In this document: positions 21,454 through 29,397 of the stretch, piece after piece
How the letters are laid out: the number at the start of each line of letters is the position of its first letter
How positions within the stretch are numbered: the first letter of the stretch is position 1
Source of the DNA: Deltaproteobacteria bacterium
Lineage (GTDB): Bacteria; Myxococcota_A; UBA796; UBA9615
Length of the DNA stretch: 36,876 bases
Assembly: GCA_023954745.1 (NCBI GenBank)
Contig: JAGSHC010000031.1
Location: 1-36,876, forward strand
Direction of reading: 5' to 3'
The notes under the pieces: generated by a model
Told to the model about the DNA's origin: nothing
Seen by the model: only the letters and a program-made list of their open reading frames with translations
Database searches by the model: none
Program-made: the position numbers and the translations under genes

Positions 21454-22770
21454 ATGAGCGTCACCCGAAGCTGCGCGTCCTGCGGTCGCCCGAATGGCCC
21501 CAAGTTCGTGAGCTGCATGTACTGCGGTGGCGAGCTGCCGCCGGCGGGTGAGTCCGCGGTTGCTCTTCAGGTGGACCCCGCAGAGAAGGCTGAGCGGGCG
21601 CGGGAGCTGTTGGACTCGCTGAGCGCGAAGGCCCGGTCGATGATGCCGCCGTCGGTCCTCACGAAGCTCGAAGCGGACGCGGCGTACGCTCGCGAGGCGG
21701 AGCCGGCGCCCTCTCCCGACTCTCCCGCGCCTCGTGCGTCGGCGCCTGCCCCTGCGCCCCCATCGGCGCGATCGACGGGGCCACGCCTTGTGTACTCAGC
21801 ACCTCCGCGGGAGGCGCCGGTTCGAGCTGTGGCCGTAGGGCGCGGCCCACCCGTCGTGCCCCTGGCGGGGGAGCGCTCGTCGCACTCCATCGCGGACCTG
21901 CCGCCGGCCAATCAGGAGGAAGGGCGTGGCAGCTTCGAGGCCACGATGCTGGAAGCCCTTGGTCGAGGGGGCGGGCCGTTCGGTCCGCGGAAGGCCCCAT
22001 GGCGGCTGATGCTTCTGCCTTCGTCTTCGTATCGGGAGGGGCTTCCGTGGCTGCGATCGCGGCTTGCGCGCACGGTGGGCATCGACCTCTATACGGCGAG
22101 CCAGCATCTCCAGCGTTCCATCGCCACCTGCCTCGGGGTCGCGGATGAGGCTGTGGAACTCGAACCGGTGCGGGACGCCCTCGGGGAGGCGGACTTCGAG
22201 GTGGCGATTCTGCAGAGAAGAGAGTGGGTCCGGGGTCGGCTCCCGCGCATCGTTCACGAGATCTTGGACCTGCACGAGGACCCTCTCCTCTTCACGCTCG
22301 AAGACGGAGAGCCCATCGCGGTTCCACGCCGCACCCTTCACGCGGCCCTTCTGGCGGAGATCAGTCCGGTCCGCGAGTCGATCCGCATCGAGAAGAACCG
22401 GTGGGGGGTTCCGATCAAGACCGAGCGCGCTTCTCTCGGCGACAGGTTCACTCCCTACCTCGCGTTGGACCTGCTGCTCGACGATGACCCACGGCCGCTC
22501 CGGATTCGCAGCTCGGCCCTCGACTTTGCTGAGCTGTTTGGCTCCGACGTACAGATCGCCGCAACCCTCAACATGCGGCACCTCGTGTCGGTCCTCAGTC
22601 CCCGGGACCGAGAGCTGCCGTTGGACGTGGACTTCCGCAAGGTCCAGGTGCTCCCCGGGCCCCAGGAGCGGGAGCAGGCGGGAGGCATGAAGCCGGGCAC
22701 GGTGCCTCGCCGAGCGGTGGACTTCACCGAGTACGGGCTCCTCAGGGCGCTGGCGTTGCACCCCCTGTAG
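21454..22770 (+). CDS. Zinc-ribbon protein of unknown function
   Basis: 438 residues from an ATG at 21454. N-terminal zinc ribbon with C7, C10, C21 and C24 (CASC ... CMYC), then a helix, then a Pro/Ala-rich low-complexity region (~85-150), then a folded domain of about 270 residues starting near WRLMLLPSSSYREGLPW. That domain contains segments such as LARTVGIDLYTASQHLQRS and VPRRTLHAALLAEISPVRES which I cannot assign. Ends 27 bases before the exchanger gene, probably co-transcribed with it. No membrane segments seen, so likely cytoplasmic. Confidence 0.75.
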   Translation: MSVTRSCASCGRPNGPKFVSCMYCGGELPPAGESAVALQVDPAEKAERARELLDSLSAKARSMMPPSVLTKLEADAAYAREAEPAPSPDSPAPRASAPAPAPPSARSTGPRLVYSAPPREAPVRAVAVGRGPPVVPLAGERSSHSIADLPPANQEEGRGSFEATMLEALGRGGGPFGPRKAPWRLMLLPSSSYREGLPWLRSRLARTVGIDLYTASQHLQRSIATCLGVADEAVELEPVRDALGEADFEVAILQRREWVRGRLPRIVHEILDLHEDPLLFTLEDGEPIAVPRRTLHAALLAEISPVRESIRIEKNRWGVPIKTERASLGDRFTPYLALDLLLDDDPRPLRIRSSALDFAELFGSDVQIAATLNMRHLVSVLSPRDRELPLDVDFRKVQVLPGPQEREQAGGMKPGTVPRRAVDFTEYGLLRALALHPL

Positions 22771-22797
22771 AGTCCCGGGCACTTCCGGAGTCCCTTC

Positions 22798-24006
22798 TTG
22801 GCCAATCTCATCTGGCTCGTGTCCGCCTTGTTGGTGCCCCTTGTGTGGCTGGTCTCGCTGTTCACCGGGGTGGGCGAGGAGATGTCCCACGTGTTGGTCG
22901 CGGTGTTGGCCGGCTTCGCCGTGGTGGGCGCAGCGTTCCAGCTCTCGTGGGGCTGCGAGCTCGCGGAGCAGGACATTCCTCCGGCCCTGGCTCTGATCAT
23001 CCTGGCCCTCGTGGCCGTGCTTCCCGAGTACGCCGTGGACCTGCACTTCGCGTGGGTGGCCGGGGTGGACCCCTCCTCGGGGTACCTCGATTACGCGGTG
23101 GCCAACATGACGGGGGCCAACCGGGTGCTCATCGGCGTCGGGTGGGCGTCGCTCGTGATTGTGCTGTGGCTGCGCAATCGAGAGAAGCAGCTGCATGTGG
23201 ACAACGATCAACGGTTGGAGCTGGGCTTCCTGCTGATCGCGACTCTGTACTCCTTTGTGTTGCCCCTCAAGCAGACGATCTCGGTCCTCGACTCCGCGGT
23301 GTTCTTCGGAATCTTCATCTTCTACGTCATCCGCGCCATGAAGTCGGCCGGGGCCAGTCACGACCTGGTGGGGCCTGCGCGGTGGATCGATGACCGGGTG
23401 GACAAGGGCGGGAGGTGGGCGATCGTCCTCCTCTTCCTCGTCTACGCCTGCGGGGCCATCTGGTTCAGCGCACACCACTTCGCCGACAGCCTCGTCGCCA
23501 TCGGAAAGACGATGGCCGTCGATGAGTTCATCCTGATCCAGCTCGTGGCCCCGCTGGCAAGTGAGGCCCCCGAGTTCATCGTCGCGATCCTGTTCGTGAT
23601 CCGGCATCGGCCGTCGACGGCTCTTGCAGCGCTGGTCTCCAGCAAGGTGAATCAGTGGACCCTGCTGATCGGCGCCTTGCCCATTGCCTACTCCCTGGCG
23701 CGCTGGTCGGTGGGGGATGCCTCCCCCCCGACCCCATCGGCCATGGAGCTCAGCAGCCGTCAGGTTGCGGAGCTGCTGCTCACTTCGGCGCAGAGTCTGT
23801 TTGCGGTGGCCGTTCTGGCGGACCTGCGCTTCACGCTGAAAGAGGGCTTGGCGTTGGCGGGGCTGTTCATCGCGCAGTGGTTCTTCCCCGGGAACCTGTC
23901 GCGCTACCTGTTCGCAGGGACCTACCTCGTGCTCGTGTTGATCATTGGGTTCGGCACGCGGCGCAAGCAGCAGGAGTTCCTCAAGCTCCTGAAGGCCGGC
24001 CGATGA
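22798..24006 (+). CDS. Sodium/calcium exchanger (CaCA) family protein
   Basis: 402-residue polytopic inner-membrane protein. The TTG at 22798 is used because CGGAG lies seven bases upstream and the membrane helix begins at once. Both inverted alpha-repeats of the CaCA superfamily are recognisable: first LPEYAVD (75-81) with NMTGANRVLIG (103-113), second SEAPEFIVAIL (255-265) with SSKVNQWTLLIGALP (281-295). The acidic residues in the two repeats (E77 and E256/E259) are the expected cation-coordinating positions. About ten helices with a soluble loop in the middle. Ion specificity (Ca2+, or another cation) is not certain. Overlaps the next lipoprotein gene (ATGA). Confidence 0.87.
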   Translation: MANLIWLVSALLVPLVWLVSLFTGVGEEMSHVLVAVLAGFAVVGAAFQLSWGCELAEQDIPPALALIILALVAVLPEYAVDLHFAWVAGVDPSSGYLDYAVANMTGANRVLIGVGWASLVIVLWLRNREKQLHVDNDQRLELGFLLIATLYSFVLPLKQTISVLDSAVFFGIFIFYVIRAMKSAGASHDLVGPARWIDDRVDKGGRWAIVLLFLVYACGAIWFSAHHFADSLVAIGKTMAVDEFILIQLVAPLASEAPEFIVAILFVIRHRPSTALAALVSSKVNQWTLLIGALPIAYSLARWSVGDASPPTPSAMELSSRQVAELLLTSAQSLFAVAVLADLRFTLKEGLALAGLFIAQWFFPGNLSRYLFAGTYLVLVLIIGFGTRRKQQEFLKLLKAGR

Positions 24007-24311
24007 GCCGCGCGGCGTGGTCCGTGGTGGCGCTGGTGCTCGTCGGCTGCGGTCCCAAGGAGACCACCCGCGTCGAGACGGCCCCGGTCACGGCGAAGGC
24101 ACCGGCCAGCGGTGTCGACACGAAGACGACCTGTTGCGCTGAGTGCAGAGCGGCGTCGAGCAGGGACCCTCAGGCACGTGACCTGGAGCTTCTTGAGTGC
24201 GGTTCGTACCGGGGCCAGACGATCAACGGCGCGCCTGCGCTCTCGGATCAGTGCGCTACGTGGTTCGCGGAGCACCCGACGATGGTGGGTGGCTGCGGTG
24301 CCGCGCGCTGA
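24003..24311 (+). CDS. Small Cys-rich lipoprotein
   Basis: 102 residues with a lipoprotein signal (ALVLVGC, lipidated C16). The mature part starts with a Thr/Ala/Pro linker and contains six further Cys in a compact arrangement (CCAEC, LLECG, DQCATW, GGCG), suggesting disulfides in the periplasm. Start overlaps the exchanger stop in ATGA, so it is co-translated with the exchanger; it may be its periplasmic accessory. No family recognised. Confidence 0.75.
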   Translation: MSRAAWSVVALVLVGCGPKETTRVETAPVTAKAPASGVDTKTTCCAECRAASSRDPQARDLELLECGSYRGQTINGAPALSDQCATWFAEHPTMVGGCGAAR

Positions 24312-24336
24312 ATCGGCCGATCGGAGCGGATATAGT
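24308..24336 (+). promoter_or_regulatory. Candidate promoter for the substrate-binding-like lipoprotein gene
   Basis: CTGAAT (24308-24313), 17-base spacer, TATAGT (24331-24336), followed by a ~45-base leader before the TTG start at 24388. The -35 match is poor. A 10-bp palindrome ATCGGCCGAT (24312-24321) overlaps the spacer and could be an operator. Confidence 0.3.
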
Positions 24337-24387
24337 GACGGCGCTTCGGAGAGTCGCTGGACTCAGCGCTCGGGTGGAGGGCCCTGG

Positions 24388-25587
24388 TTGATCTCGTCGT
24401 TCGCCCGCGCATCCGCGCTCATGCTCTTGCTCATCGTCGCGCCGCTGACGGGCTGTCCGCCCGACGACGGCTCGGTGCCGCAGGCGTTCCCGACCCTCGA
24501 CGAGTCCGCGACGCCCACGGTCACGGTCGTGGACGACGACAAGCTCATCGTGCGGATCTGCACCATCCTTCCGAGCTCGGGGCCGTCCAAGGATGTCGGG
24601 GCGGAGATCCGGAGGGGCGCCGACATCGCGCGCAGCGCGATCGAGTCGAGCAAGCACACCTTCCAGTGGACGGACAAGGACACGAAGTCGACAGAGCCTG
24701 GGGCGATGGCTGCGTTCCGTGCGTGCTTCAACGAAGGTCACCACATCATCATCGGCCCGGTGCATCCCGCAGCGATCACTGCCCTGATTCCAGTGGCTGC
24801 ATCGCACGACGTGGTGCTGATCATTCCGGAGCTTGGGGCCGCCGTGCCGTCGACCTGGGGCCCGAGCATGGCGGCTGTGGCGCCACCGGCGACGGAGATG
24901 GGGCGCATCGCGGGGAACAGCGCCCGCCGTGCCCGAGGACTTCGAAAGGGCGCGGTGCTTCACGTGCCGAAGGTCTTTGGGGAGGGTCTGCGGGACGCCT
25001 TCAGCAAGGAGTTTCTGGAGGCGGAGGAGGGCGGCACGATGGTCGACACCCGCGAGCTCGCGCCCGACAGCCCGCAGAGTTGGGGTGCCGCGGCGAAGGA
25101 GCTGGCGAGTCAGGGCGTGGATGCCCTGTTCGTGGTGGGGCCCCCGGAGCCGAGTCGGGCTGTGGCGAAGGCCGTGCGAGGCACGAAGACCCACGCGTGG
25201 TTCATCGACTGGGCGATGCACCCGCCGGTGCTTGACGCGGCGGCACCCGATGCGCGGGCGCAGGTGCACTGGGTGAACCGCGCCCTGCCCCGCGGCGAGT
25301 TTGAGGTCGCGTACCGCGATCGGCACCAGGCGAAGCCGGAGTATCCTGCCGGTGCGGGCTACGACGCAGTGAAGCTCGCGACCCTTGCGGTCGCTGGGTC
25401 CAAGAGCAACTGGCATGAGGACATCAGCGCCGCGCTGCGCAAGGTCGACAACCTGCCGTCGGCCTTCGGCACGGCCCAGGTTGTCGAAGAGGGCGGGATC
25501 GTGTTCGTGGATGCCGCGGGCTACCGGCTGATCGAGCCAGTCCCCCTGCCGGACACCAATGAGTGGGTCTTCGGCGGCTTCGAGTGA
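24388..25587 (+). CDS. Lipoprotein with type-1 periplasmic-binding-protein fold (Leu/Ile/Val-binding-like)
   Basis: 399 residues from a TTG at 24388, with TGGAGG seven bases upstream. Lipoprotein signal ending PLTGC (C23), then an acidic linker. The mature domain begins VRICTILPSSGPSKDVGAEI, followed by RRGADIARSAIE and FRACFNEGHHIIIGPVHPAA, a clear match to the ABC-type branched-chain amino acid binding-protein fold (PBP type 1). The second lobe follows (GAVLHVPKVFGEGLRDAFS, GVDALFVVGPPEPSR, YDAVKLATLAVAG). No ABC permease or ATPase genes are adjacent. It may thus be a sensor or an LpoA-like envelope protein and not a transporter part. Ligand unknown. Confidence 0.82.
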   Translation: MISSFARASALMLLLIVAPLTGCPPDDGSVPQAFPTLDESATPTVTVVDDDKLIVRICTILPSSGPSKDVGAEIRRGADIARSAIESSKHTFQWTDKDTKSTEPGAMAAFRACFNEGHHIIIGPVHPAAITALIPVAASHDVVLIIPELGAAVPSTWGPSMAAVAPPATEMGRIAGNSARRARGLRKGAVLHVPKVFGEGLRDAFSKEFLEAEEGGTMVDTRELAPDSPQSWGAAAKELASQGVDALFVVGPPEPSRAVAKAVRGTKTHAWFIDWAMHPPVLDAAAPDARAQVHWVNRALPRGEFEVAYRDRHQAKPEYPAGAGYDAVKLATLAVAGSKSNWHEDISAALRKVDNLPSAFGTAQVVEEGGIVFVDAAGYRLIEPVPLPDTNEWVFGGFE

Positions 25588-25614
25588 TGGGCCCCGAGCG
25601 CGGTGCCTCCACTC

Positions 25615-25647
25615 CTTGCGCCCTCGGTCGCAAGCCCCCGAAGGGGC
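25615..25647 (+). terminator. Two adjacent hairpins after the binding-protein gene
   Basis: CTTGCG (25615-25620) pairs with CGCAAG (25629-25634), and immediately after, GCCCC-CGAA-GGGGC (25634-25647) forms a second stem with a CGAA tetraloop. No T-run follows. They lie in the 138-base gap before the radical SAM gene and could terminate the upstream transcript; nothing else is clear in this gap. Confidence 0.35.
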
Positions 25648-25725
25648 GCCGCACCCCACTCCTTCGGACCCTTGCCTTCCGCCCCCGCGGTGCCGCCTCT
25701 GCTGACGTGAGGCTACGCTGCCCCC

Positions 25726-27327
25726 GTGGCAGACGACTCCAATGACGGCTCTCCCGGCTCGCGCCTCAGGGATGGCGCGCGCGCGGCCCGGTTTCTCGTG
25801 GGACAGCTGCGATCCCGAGCCTGGACCGTCGACGATCGACTGACCGCGGCTGCCCCGGAGCGCAAGCCGTCCGTGCTCCTGGTGAAGACTCCTCCGTGGG
25901 ACACCCGCCTCGCGCCCCTCGGGATCAACTACCTGAGCCGCTACCTGCGCACCCACGGCGTCGACGCGCCCGTCTGGGATTGCAACATCGACACCTACCT
26001 GCGCTTCCGCATGGACCAGAAGCAGCTCTGGGACATGGAGGAAGCGGTCTTCTGGTTCACGCCCGAGCGTGTGGCAGAGGTCTTCAACCACGAGTGCGAC
26101 ATCGTCGCCCGCCGCATCATCGAGGCAGACACTCCCTACGTCGGCTTCAGCCTGACGATGGAGGGCATCCAGTTCGCGAAGCTGGTCACGGACCGCATTC
26201 GTCGCGACGCGCCGGACAAGATCATCGTGATGGGTGGGCCCGGAGTGGCGTTCCCGGAGTTCCGCGCGCTCTTCCCGCGCGGGGCGGTGGACCTCTTCGT
26301 GGTGGGCGCCGGCGAGGAGGCCCTCCGGCTCATCGTCACTCAGGGAGTCAAGCCAGACGGCACCGCGCAGCACGGGCGCCTTCCGGACACCCTCCAGATG
26401 TGGCGGGATGAGCCCGACCACCCCGACTGCCCTCTCTGCATCAGCCACCCCGTCACTCCTCAGCAGTTCGAGCACCCGGACTTCGAGGGCATCGACCTGT
26501 GCAAGTACAGCGGGCGCGACCACATCGCTCTGATCATGGGTCGCGGCTGCTTTCGGTCGTGCGCCTTCTGCTCCGACAAGCCCGACCAGGGGAAGTACCG
26601 CGCCTTCGACTTCGAGAAGCTGATGCAGGCCATCGCCTTCTACAAGGAGCACTACTGGATCGGCGGGATCACCTGGAACGACTTGATCCTCAACGGGAAC
26701 ATCAACCAGCTCGAGCGGTACTGCGACGTGCTCTTGGAGAACAACGTCGACCTCGTCTGGGATGGTCAGGCCACCGCGCACCGCGTGATGAACAAGCGCC
26801 CGCACCTCTTCCACAAGATGGCGGACGCCGGCTGCACGGACCTCACCTACGGTCTCGAGTCGTTCAACAACGACGTGCTCGCCATTATGCGCAAGGGCTA
26901 CACCGAGGATGTCGCGGTCCACACCCTGCGCAACACCAAGGCCGCCGGGATGGTCACGGGGATCAACATGATCTGCGGCTTCCCCGGCGAGACGGAGGCG
27001 CAGTTCCAGCACACCCTGGACGCCCTCGAAGAGCATCGAGACGACATCGATCGCGTCACCTCGCTCAGTGTCTGCGCGGTGGTGCCCGGCTCTCCGCTGT
27101 GGACCGAGCACGCCAAGTTCGGCATCCAGCGTCCCAAGCCTGGCCACTATCACGAGTGGGAGACCCTGGACGGCACGAACACGCTGCCCGTGCGGATCGA
27201 CCGTCACGCGCGCATGAAGGCCCGGGTCGCTGAACTGGGGCTCAGTGCAGTGATTCAGAGCACCGACGAGTTCGACCCGGACGTGCGGGCGGAGCTCGCG
27301 CGGAAAGAAGCCCTCACGATGCGTTGA
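25726..27327 (+). CDS. B12-binding-domain radical SAM enzyme
   Basis: 533 residues from a GTG at 25726. An N-terminal cobalamin-binding-type Rossmann domain (~48-210) includes VLLVKTPPWDT, LGINYLSRYLRTHGVD, IIVMGGPGVAFPEFR and the GAGEEAL turn (194-200). The radical SAM barrel follows, with GRGCFRSCAFC (C275, C279, C282: the CxxxCxxC ligands of the [4Fe-4S] cluster). Later motifs are typical too: TYGLESFNNDVLAIMRKGY and GINMICGFPGETEAQF. Such enzymes use SAM and usually cobalamin for methylations or other C-C chemistry on lipids, cofactors or natural products. The N-terminal ~45 residues are extra. Substrate unknown; it stands alone on the plus strand, 36 bases before an Asp-linker lipoprotein gene. 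Confidence 0.92.
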   Translation: MADDSNDGSPGSRLRDGARAARFLVGQLRSRAWTVDDRLTAAAPERKPSVLLVKTPPWDTRLAPLGINYLSRYLRTHGVDAPVWDCNIDTYLRFRMDQKQLWDMEEAVFWFTPERVAEVFNHECDIVARRIIEADTPYVGFSLTMEGIQFAKLVTDRIRRDAPDKIIVMGGPGVAFPEFRALFPRGAVDLFVVGAGEEALRLIVTQGVKPDGTAQHGRLPDTLQMWRDEPDHPDCPLCISHPVTPQQFEHPDFEGIDLCKYSGRDHIALIMGRGCFRSCAFCSDKPDQGKYRAFDFEKLMQAIAFYKEHYWIGGITWNDLILNGNINQLERYCDVLLENNVDLVWDGQATAHRVMNKRPHLFHKMADAGCTDLTYGLESFNNDVLAIMRKGYTEDVAVHTLRNTKAAGMVTGINMICGFPGETEAQFQHTLDALEEHRDDIDRVTSLSVCAVVPGSPLWTEHAKFGIQRPKPGHYHEWETLDGTNTLPVRIDRHARMKARVAELGLSAVIQSTDEFDPDVRAELARKEALTMR

Positions 27328-27363
27328 GGCGTCCGGTAGCTTCTCGGCCATCGGAGCCCGCCC

Positions 27364-28176
27364 ATGAACATTCTGTCACTTCGCTTCCTGCTGCTCGTTC
27401 TCCTGTCCCTCGCTGTGGGTTGCGCGCCGCTTCGTCGCGGAAGCGGTAGAGGTGGCGGGAGCGACGATGACGACTCTGCTTCCGCGGACGACGACGACGC
27501 GACGGGTGACGACGACGACGCAACGAGCGACGACGACGACGACGCAACGAGCGACGACGACGACGATGACGACGACGACGACGGGGCTCCAATCCCCAAT
27601 GAAGACGACATCCTCGGGGTGACCTTCGCGCTGAATCTCGAGAACGCGACCTGGGTGGAGCCGGCTGGGGTGGGACCGCTCCTCGTCGGTCAGCTCGAGA
27701 ACGACATTGGTTTCTCGCCACTGCCGAGCAGCAACCTCGGAGGGAATGACATCGAGCTTCGGCTCGGTGCCTTGGAGCTGGGGGGGGGCCAGGACCCCTG
27801 CATTGAGACCTCAACCTCGAACGGCGATTGGGCAAACCCGACGGCCGACGTGAGCGGGGGCGTGATTCTGCTGGGAGGCTTCCCCTTGGACCCGGCGTCG
27901 CTGGTCATCGTCTTCGGGTCGACATCGAGCATCATCGACGGGTCCCTCAGCGGGACTACGGACATGCGCAACCTGTACGCGGACGTGGGCTTGGGGAGTC
28001 CGGACGAGCTCTGCGACCTGCTTGTGTCGGTGGGCTCGACTTGCGCTCCTTGCTCCGATGGCCAGAGCTACTGCCTCGACTTCGAGATTGAAGACCTCAC
28101 GGGCTCCATCGCGTTGGAGTTGCCACTTCAAGCCCGCACTGAGGCGGACGTCGACAGCGACCCCAACTGCAACTGA
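27364..28176 (+). CDS. Lipoprotein with Asp-rich linker and conserved C-terminal domain (paralogue of the 35795 gene)
   Basis: 270 residues, ATG with GGAG nine bases upstream. Signal ends LLSLAVGC (C20). After an Arg/Gly spacer, residues 34-73 are DDDDATG/DDDDATS units ending in a run of ten Asp. The C-terminal ~190 residues are beta-rich. They share a pattern with the protein at 35795-36595: NATWVEPAGV versus SVTWVSPSAGV, SPLPSSNLGGNDIELRL versus SPLSVVGSTIDVRL, and the late CAPCSDGQSYCLD versus CFPCSGDATADCID. This is an unrecognised paralogous domain with a CxxC motif, likely displayed at the surface by the acidic linker. Its stop is four bases from the opposing lipoprotein stop. Confidence 0.82.
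   Translation: MNILSLRFLLLVLLSLAVGCAPLRRGSGRGGGSDDDDSASADDDDATGDDDDATSDDDDDATSDDDDDDDDDDGAPIPNEDDILGVTFALNLENATWVEPAGVGPLLVGQLENDIGFSPLPSSNLGGNDIELRLGALELGGGQDPCIETSTSNGDWANPTADVSGGVILLGGFPLDPASLVIVFGSTSSIIDGSLSGTTDMRNLYADVGLGSPDELCDLLVSVGSTCAPCSDGQSYCLDFEIEDLTGSIALELPLQARTEADVDSDPNCN
27463..27582 (+). repeat. Asp-rich coding repeat (DDDDATG/S units)
   Basis: In-frame GAC-rich tract encoding residues 34-73 of the lipoprotein, with seven- or eight-residue units ending in a pure Asp run. Similar tracts lie at 2552, 35885 and 36698. Confidence 0.85.
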
Positions 28177-28180
28177 AGGC

Positions 28181-28735
28181 TCAGCCCGGCTGCGCGGGAG
28201 CTCCCGGTAGGCCGGGGTTGTAGGGGCCCACGAGGATGTCGGCCTCCGTCGCCGCTGCCGCGTCCATCACCCGGTACAGCTCGATGGCCCCTCCGATGTC
28301 GGCCGGGCAGGCCACGTTCTGCTTGCCGTAGGCGGAGTCGCCCCGCAGGACCCACGCGGTGACCGTGCTCTCGTCTTCGCTCATGTAGAAGCCGTGCACG
28401 CCCCACTCGCCGAGGCAGCCTCCGAGCTGCACGCTGACGACGACGATGGCTTCGCCCTCTTCGAGGTCATCCGCCACGGCGACCACCGCGTCCTGGACCT
28501 CCTGGTTGTTCCCGGCGCAGTCGTTGGCGAGGAAGTCGGCGGCCTCGGACCCGTCGTGGATCAAGAAGGCGTCGTCCCGGAAGAAGTCGCAGAACAAGCC
28601 TCCGGGGTCCATGGCGATGGAGGTGAACTCTTCCAGCGCGGTGCCGTCGGGCGGGGGGCCGCCGGAGTTGTCGGCGCAGCCCACGAGTGGGGCCGCAAGA
28701 GCCAGCGCGGCAAGACAGAGAAGCAAGCGGTGCAT
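28181..28735 (-). CDS. Hypothetical lipoprotein, second of a tandem paralogous pair
   Basis: 184 residues, lipoprotein signal ending PLVGC (C20), followed by ADNSGGPPPDG. The mature domain has Cys at positions shared with its neighbour: FC near the start, a DC in the middle, SVQLGGC, and YGKQNVAC near the end. It ends ILVGPYNPGLPG, like LVGIWNPELPG in the neighbour. These conserved features show tandem duplication of one unrecognised domain. Three bases separate its ATG from the stop of the upstream copy, so they are co-transcribed. Function unknown. Confidence 0.82.
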   Translation of the reverse strand: MHRLLLCLAALALAAPLVGCADNSGGPPPDGTALEEFTSIAMDPGGLFCDFFRDDAFLIHDGSEAADFLANDCAGNNQEVQDAVVAVADDLEEGEAIVVVSVQLGGCLGEWGVHGFYMSEDESTVTAWVLRGDSAYGKQNVACPADIGGAIELYRVMDAAAATEADILVGPYNPGLPGAPAQPG

Positions 28736-28738
28736 GAC

Positions 28739-29284
28739 CTACTCCTCGCCGAGGATGGTGACGGGACCGCCGGGCAGCTCGGGGTTCCAGATTCCCACGA
28801 GCATCTCGATCGTCTCGGCATCCGCTGCACCCTCGACCACGATCATGGACTGGCCCTCGCCGAGGTCGTCGGTGCACGCGATGTTGTTGCGACCGTAGCT
28901 GGTGTCCTCCTTGAGCATCCAGACGTTCAGCTCGGCTCCGTCGAGGTACACGCCAGCGACGTCGAAGTCTTGGATGCAGCCCCCGAGCTGGGCGCTCACC
29001 ATGATGAGGGTCTCGTTCTCGAGCAAGCCCGCGAAGGCAGCCTCGATGTCGGCGCGGGCGTCCTCCTGGTCGGTGCATCCCTCCATCCAGGAGTCGATGT
29101 CTTCGTCGGAGTCGATGAACTTCGCGCTGTCCTGGGCCTGGCAGAAGATGCTCGGCTCCCCGACGACCTCAAACTGAAGAGCCTCGCCGGCTGGGGGCTC
29201 ACCCCCGCTGTTGTCGACGGGTGCACACGCAGCGGTGAGCGAGAGGAGGCAAAGGGCAAGGGTGGTGGATCGGAACACGTGCAT
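28739..29284 (-). CDS. Hypothetical lipoprotein, first of a tandem paralogous pair
   Basis: 181 residues, signal ending LTAAC (C20). The mature part is very acidic (for example DSDEDIDSW) and shares with the following gene the segments IFC, SAQLGGC, SYGRNNIAC and the NPELPG ending. The four conserved Cys may form two disulfides. The ribosome site (GGAG six bases before the ATG) lies at and inside one arm of a predicted hairpin, see 29285-29325, so translation may be controlled. No family recognised. Confidence 0.82.
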   Translation of the reverse strand: MHVFRSTTLALCLLSLTAACAPVDNSGGEPPAGEALQFEVVGEPSIFCQAQDSAKFIDSDEDIDSWMEGCTDQEDARADIEAAFAGLLENETLIMVSAQLGGCIQDFDVAGVYLDGAELNVWMLKEDTSYGRNNIACTDDLGEGQSMIVVEGAADAETIEMLVGIWNPELPGGPVTILGEE

Positions 29285-29325
29285 CGGTCTCTCCCAGGTG
29301 AGCCGTTCAAGGTGGCTCGAGAGAC
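29285..29325 (-). promoter_or_regulatory. Leader hairpin that would sequester the ribosome-binding site
   Basis: In the mRNA of the minus-strand lipoprotein, GUCUCUCGAGCC (from 29325) can pair with GGCUC (29304-29300) and GAGAGAC (29293-29287), giving 5 + 7 base pairs with a 6-base bulge and a 9-base loop. The second segment overlaps the GGAG Shine-Dalgarno and ends two bases before the ATG. Such a structure could act as a thermosensor or attenuator. The remainder of the gap to 29397 is featureless. Confidence 0.45.
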
Positions 29326-29397
29326 GGCAAAGCGCGATCCGTGCCGAGGGCGTCGGGCGGGGGCGTGCCCGACGGCCTCGGAGGACTCAGGCGGGAG

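Noticed and set aside
21796-23607. Long minus-strand frame opposite the zinc-ribbon and exchanger genes
   Set aside because: His/Gln/Arg-rich composition, no signal or domain; a shadow of the exchanger gene, whose alpha-repeats are clear.
24256-27351. Open frame of about 1000 codons on the minus strand opposite the binding-protein and radical SAM genes
   Set aside because: Arg/His/Gly-rich without recognisable domains, while the plus strand encodes two proteins with complete family motifs.
27463-27582. Pure GAC tracts as possible sequencing or assembly artefacts
   Set aside because: Frame is kept through all four tracts, each is preceded by a matching lipoprotein signal and, where complete, followed by a folded domain.
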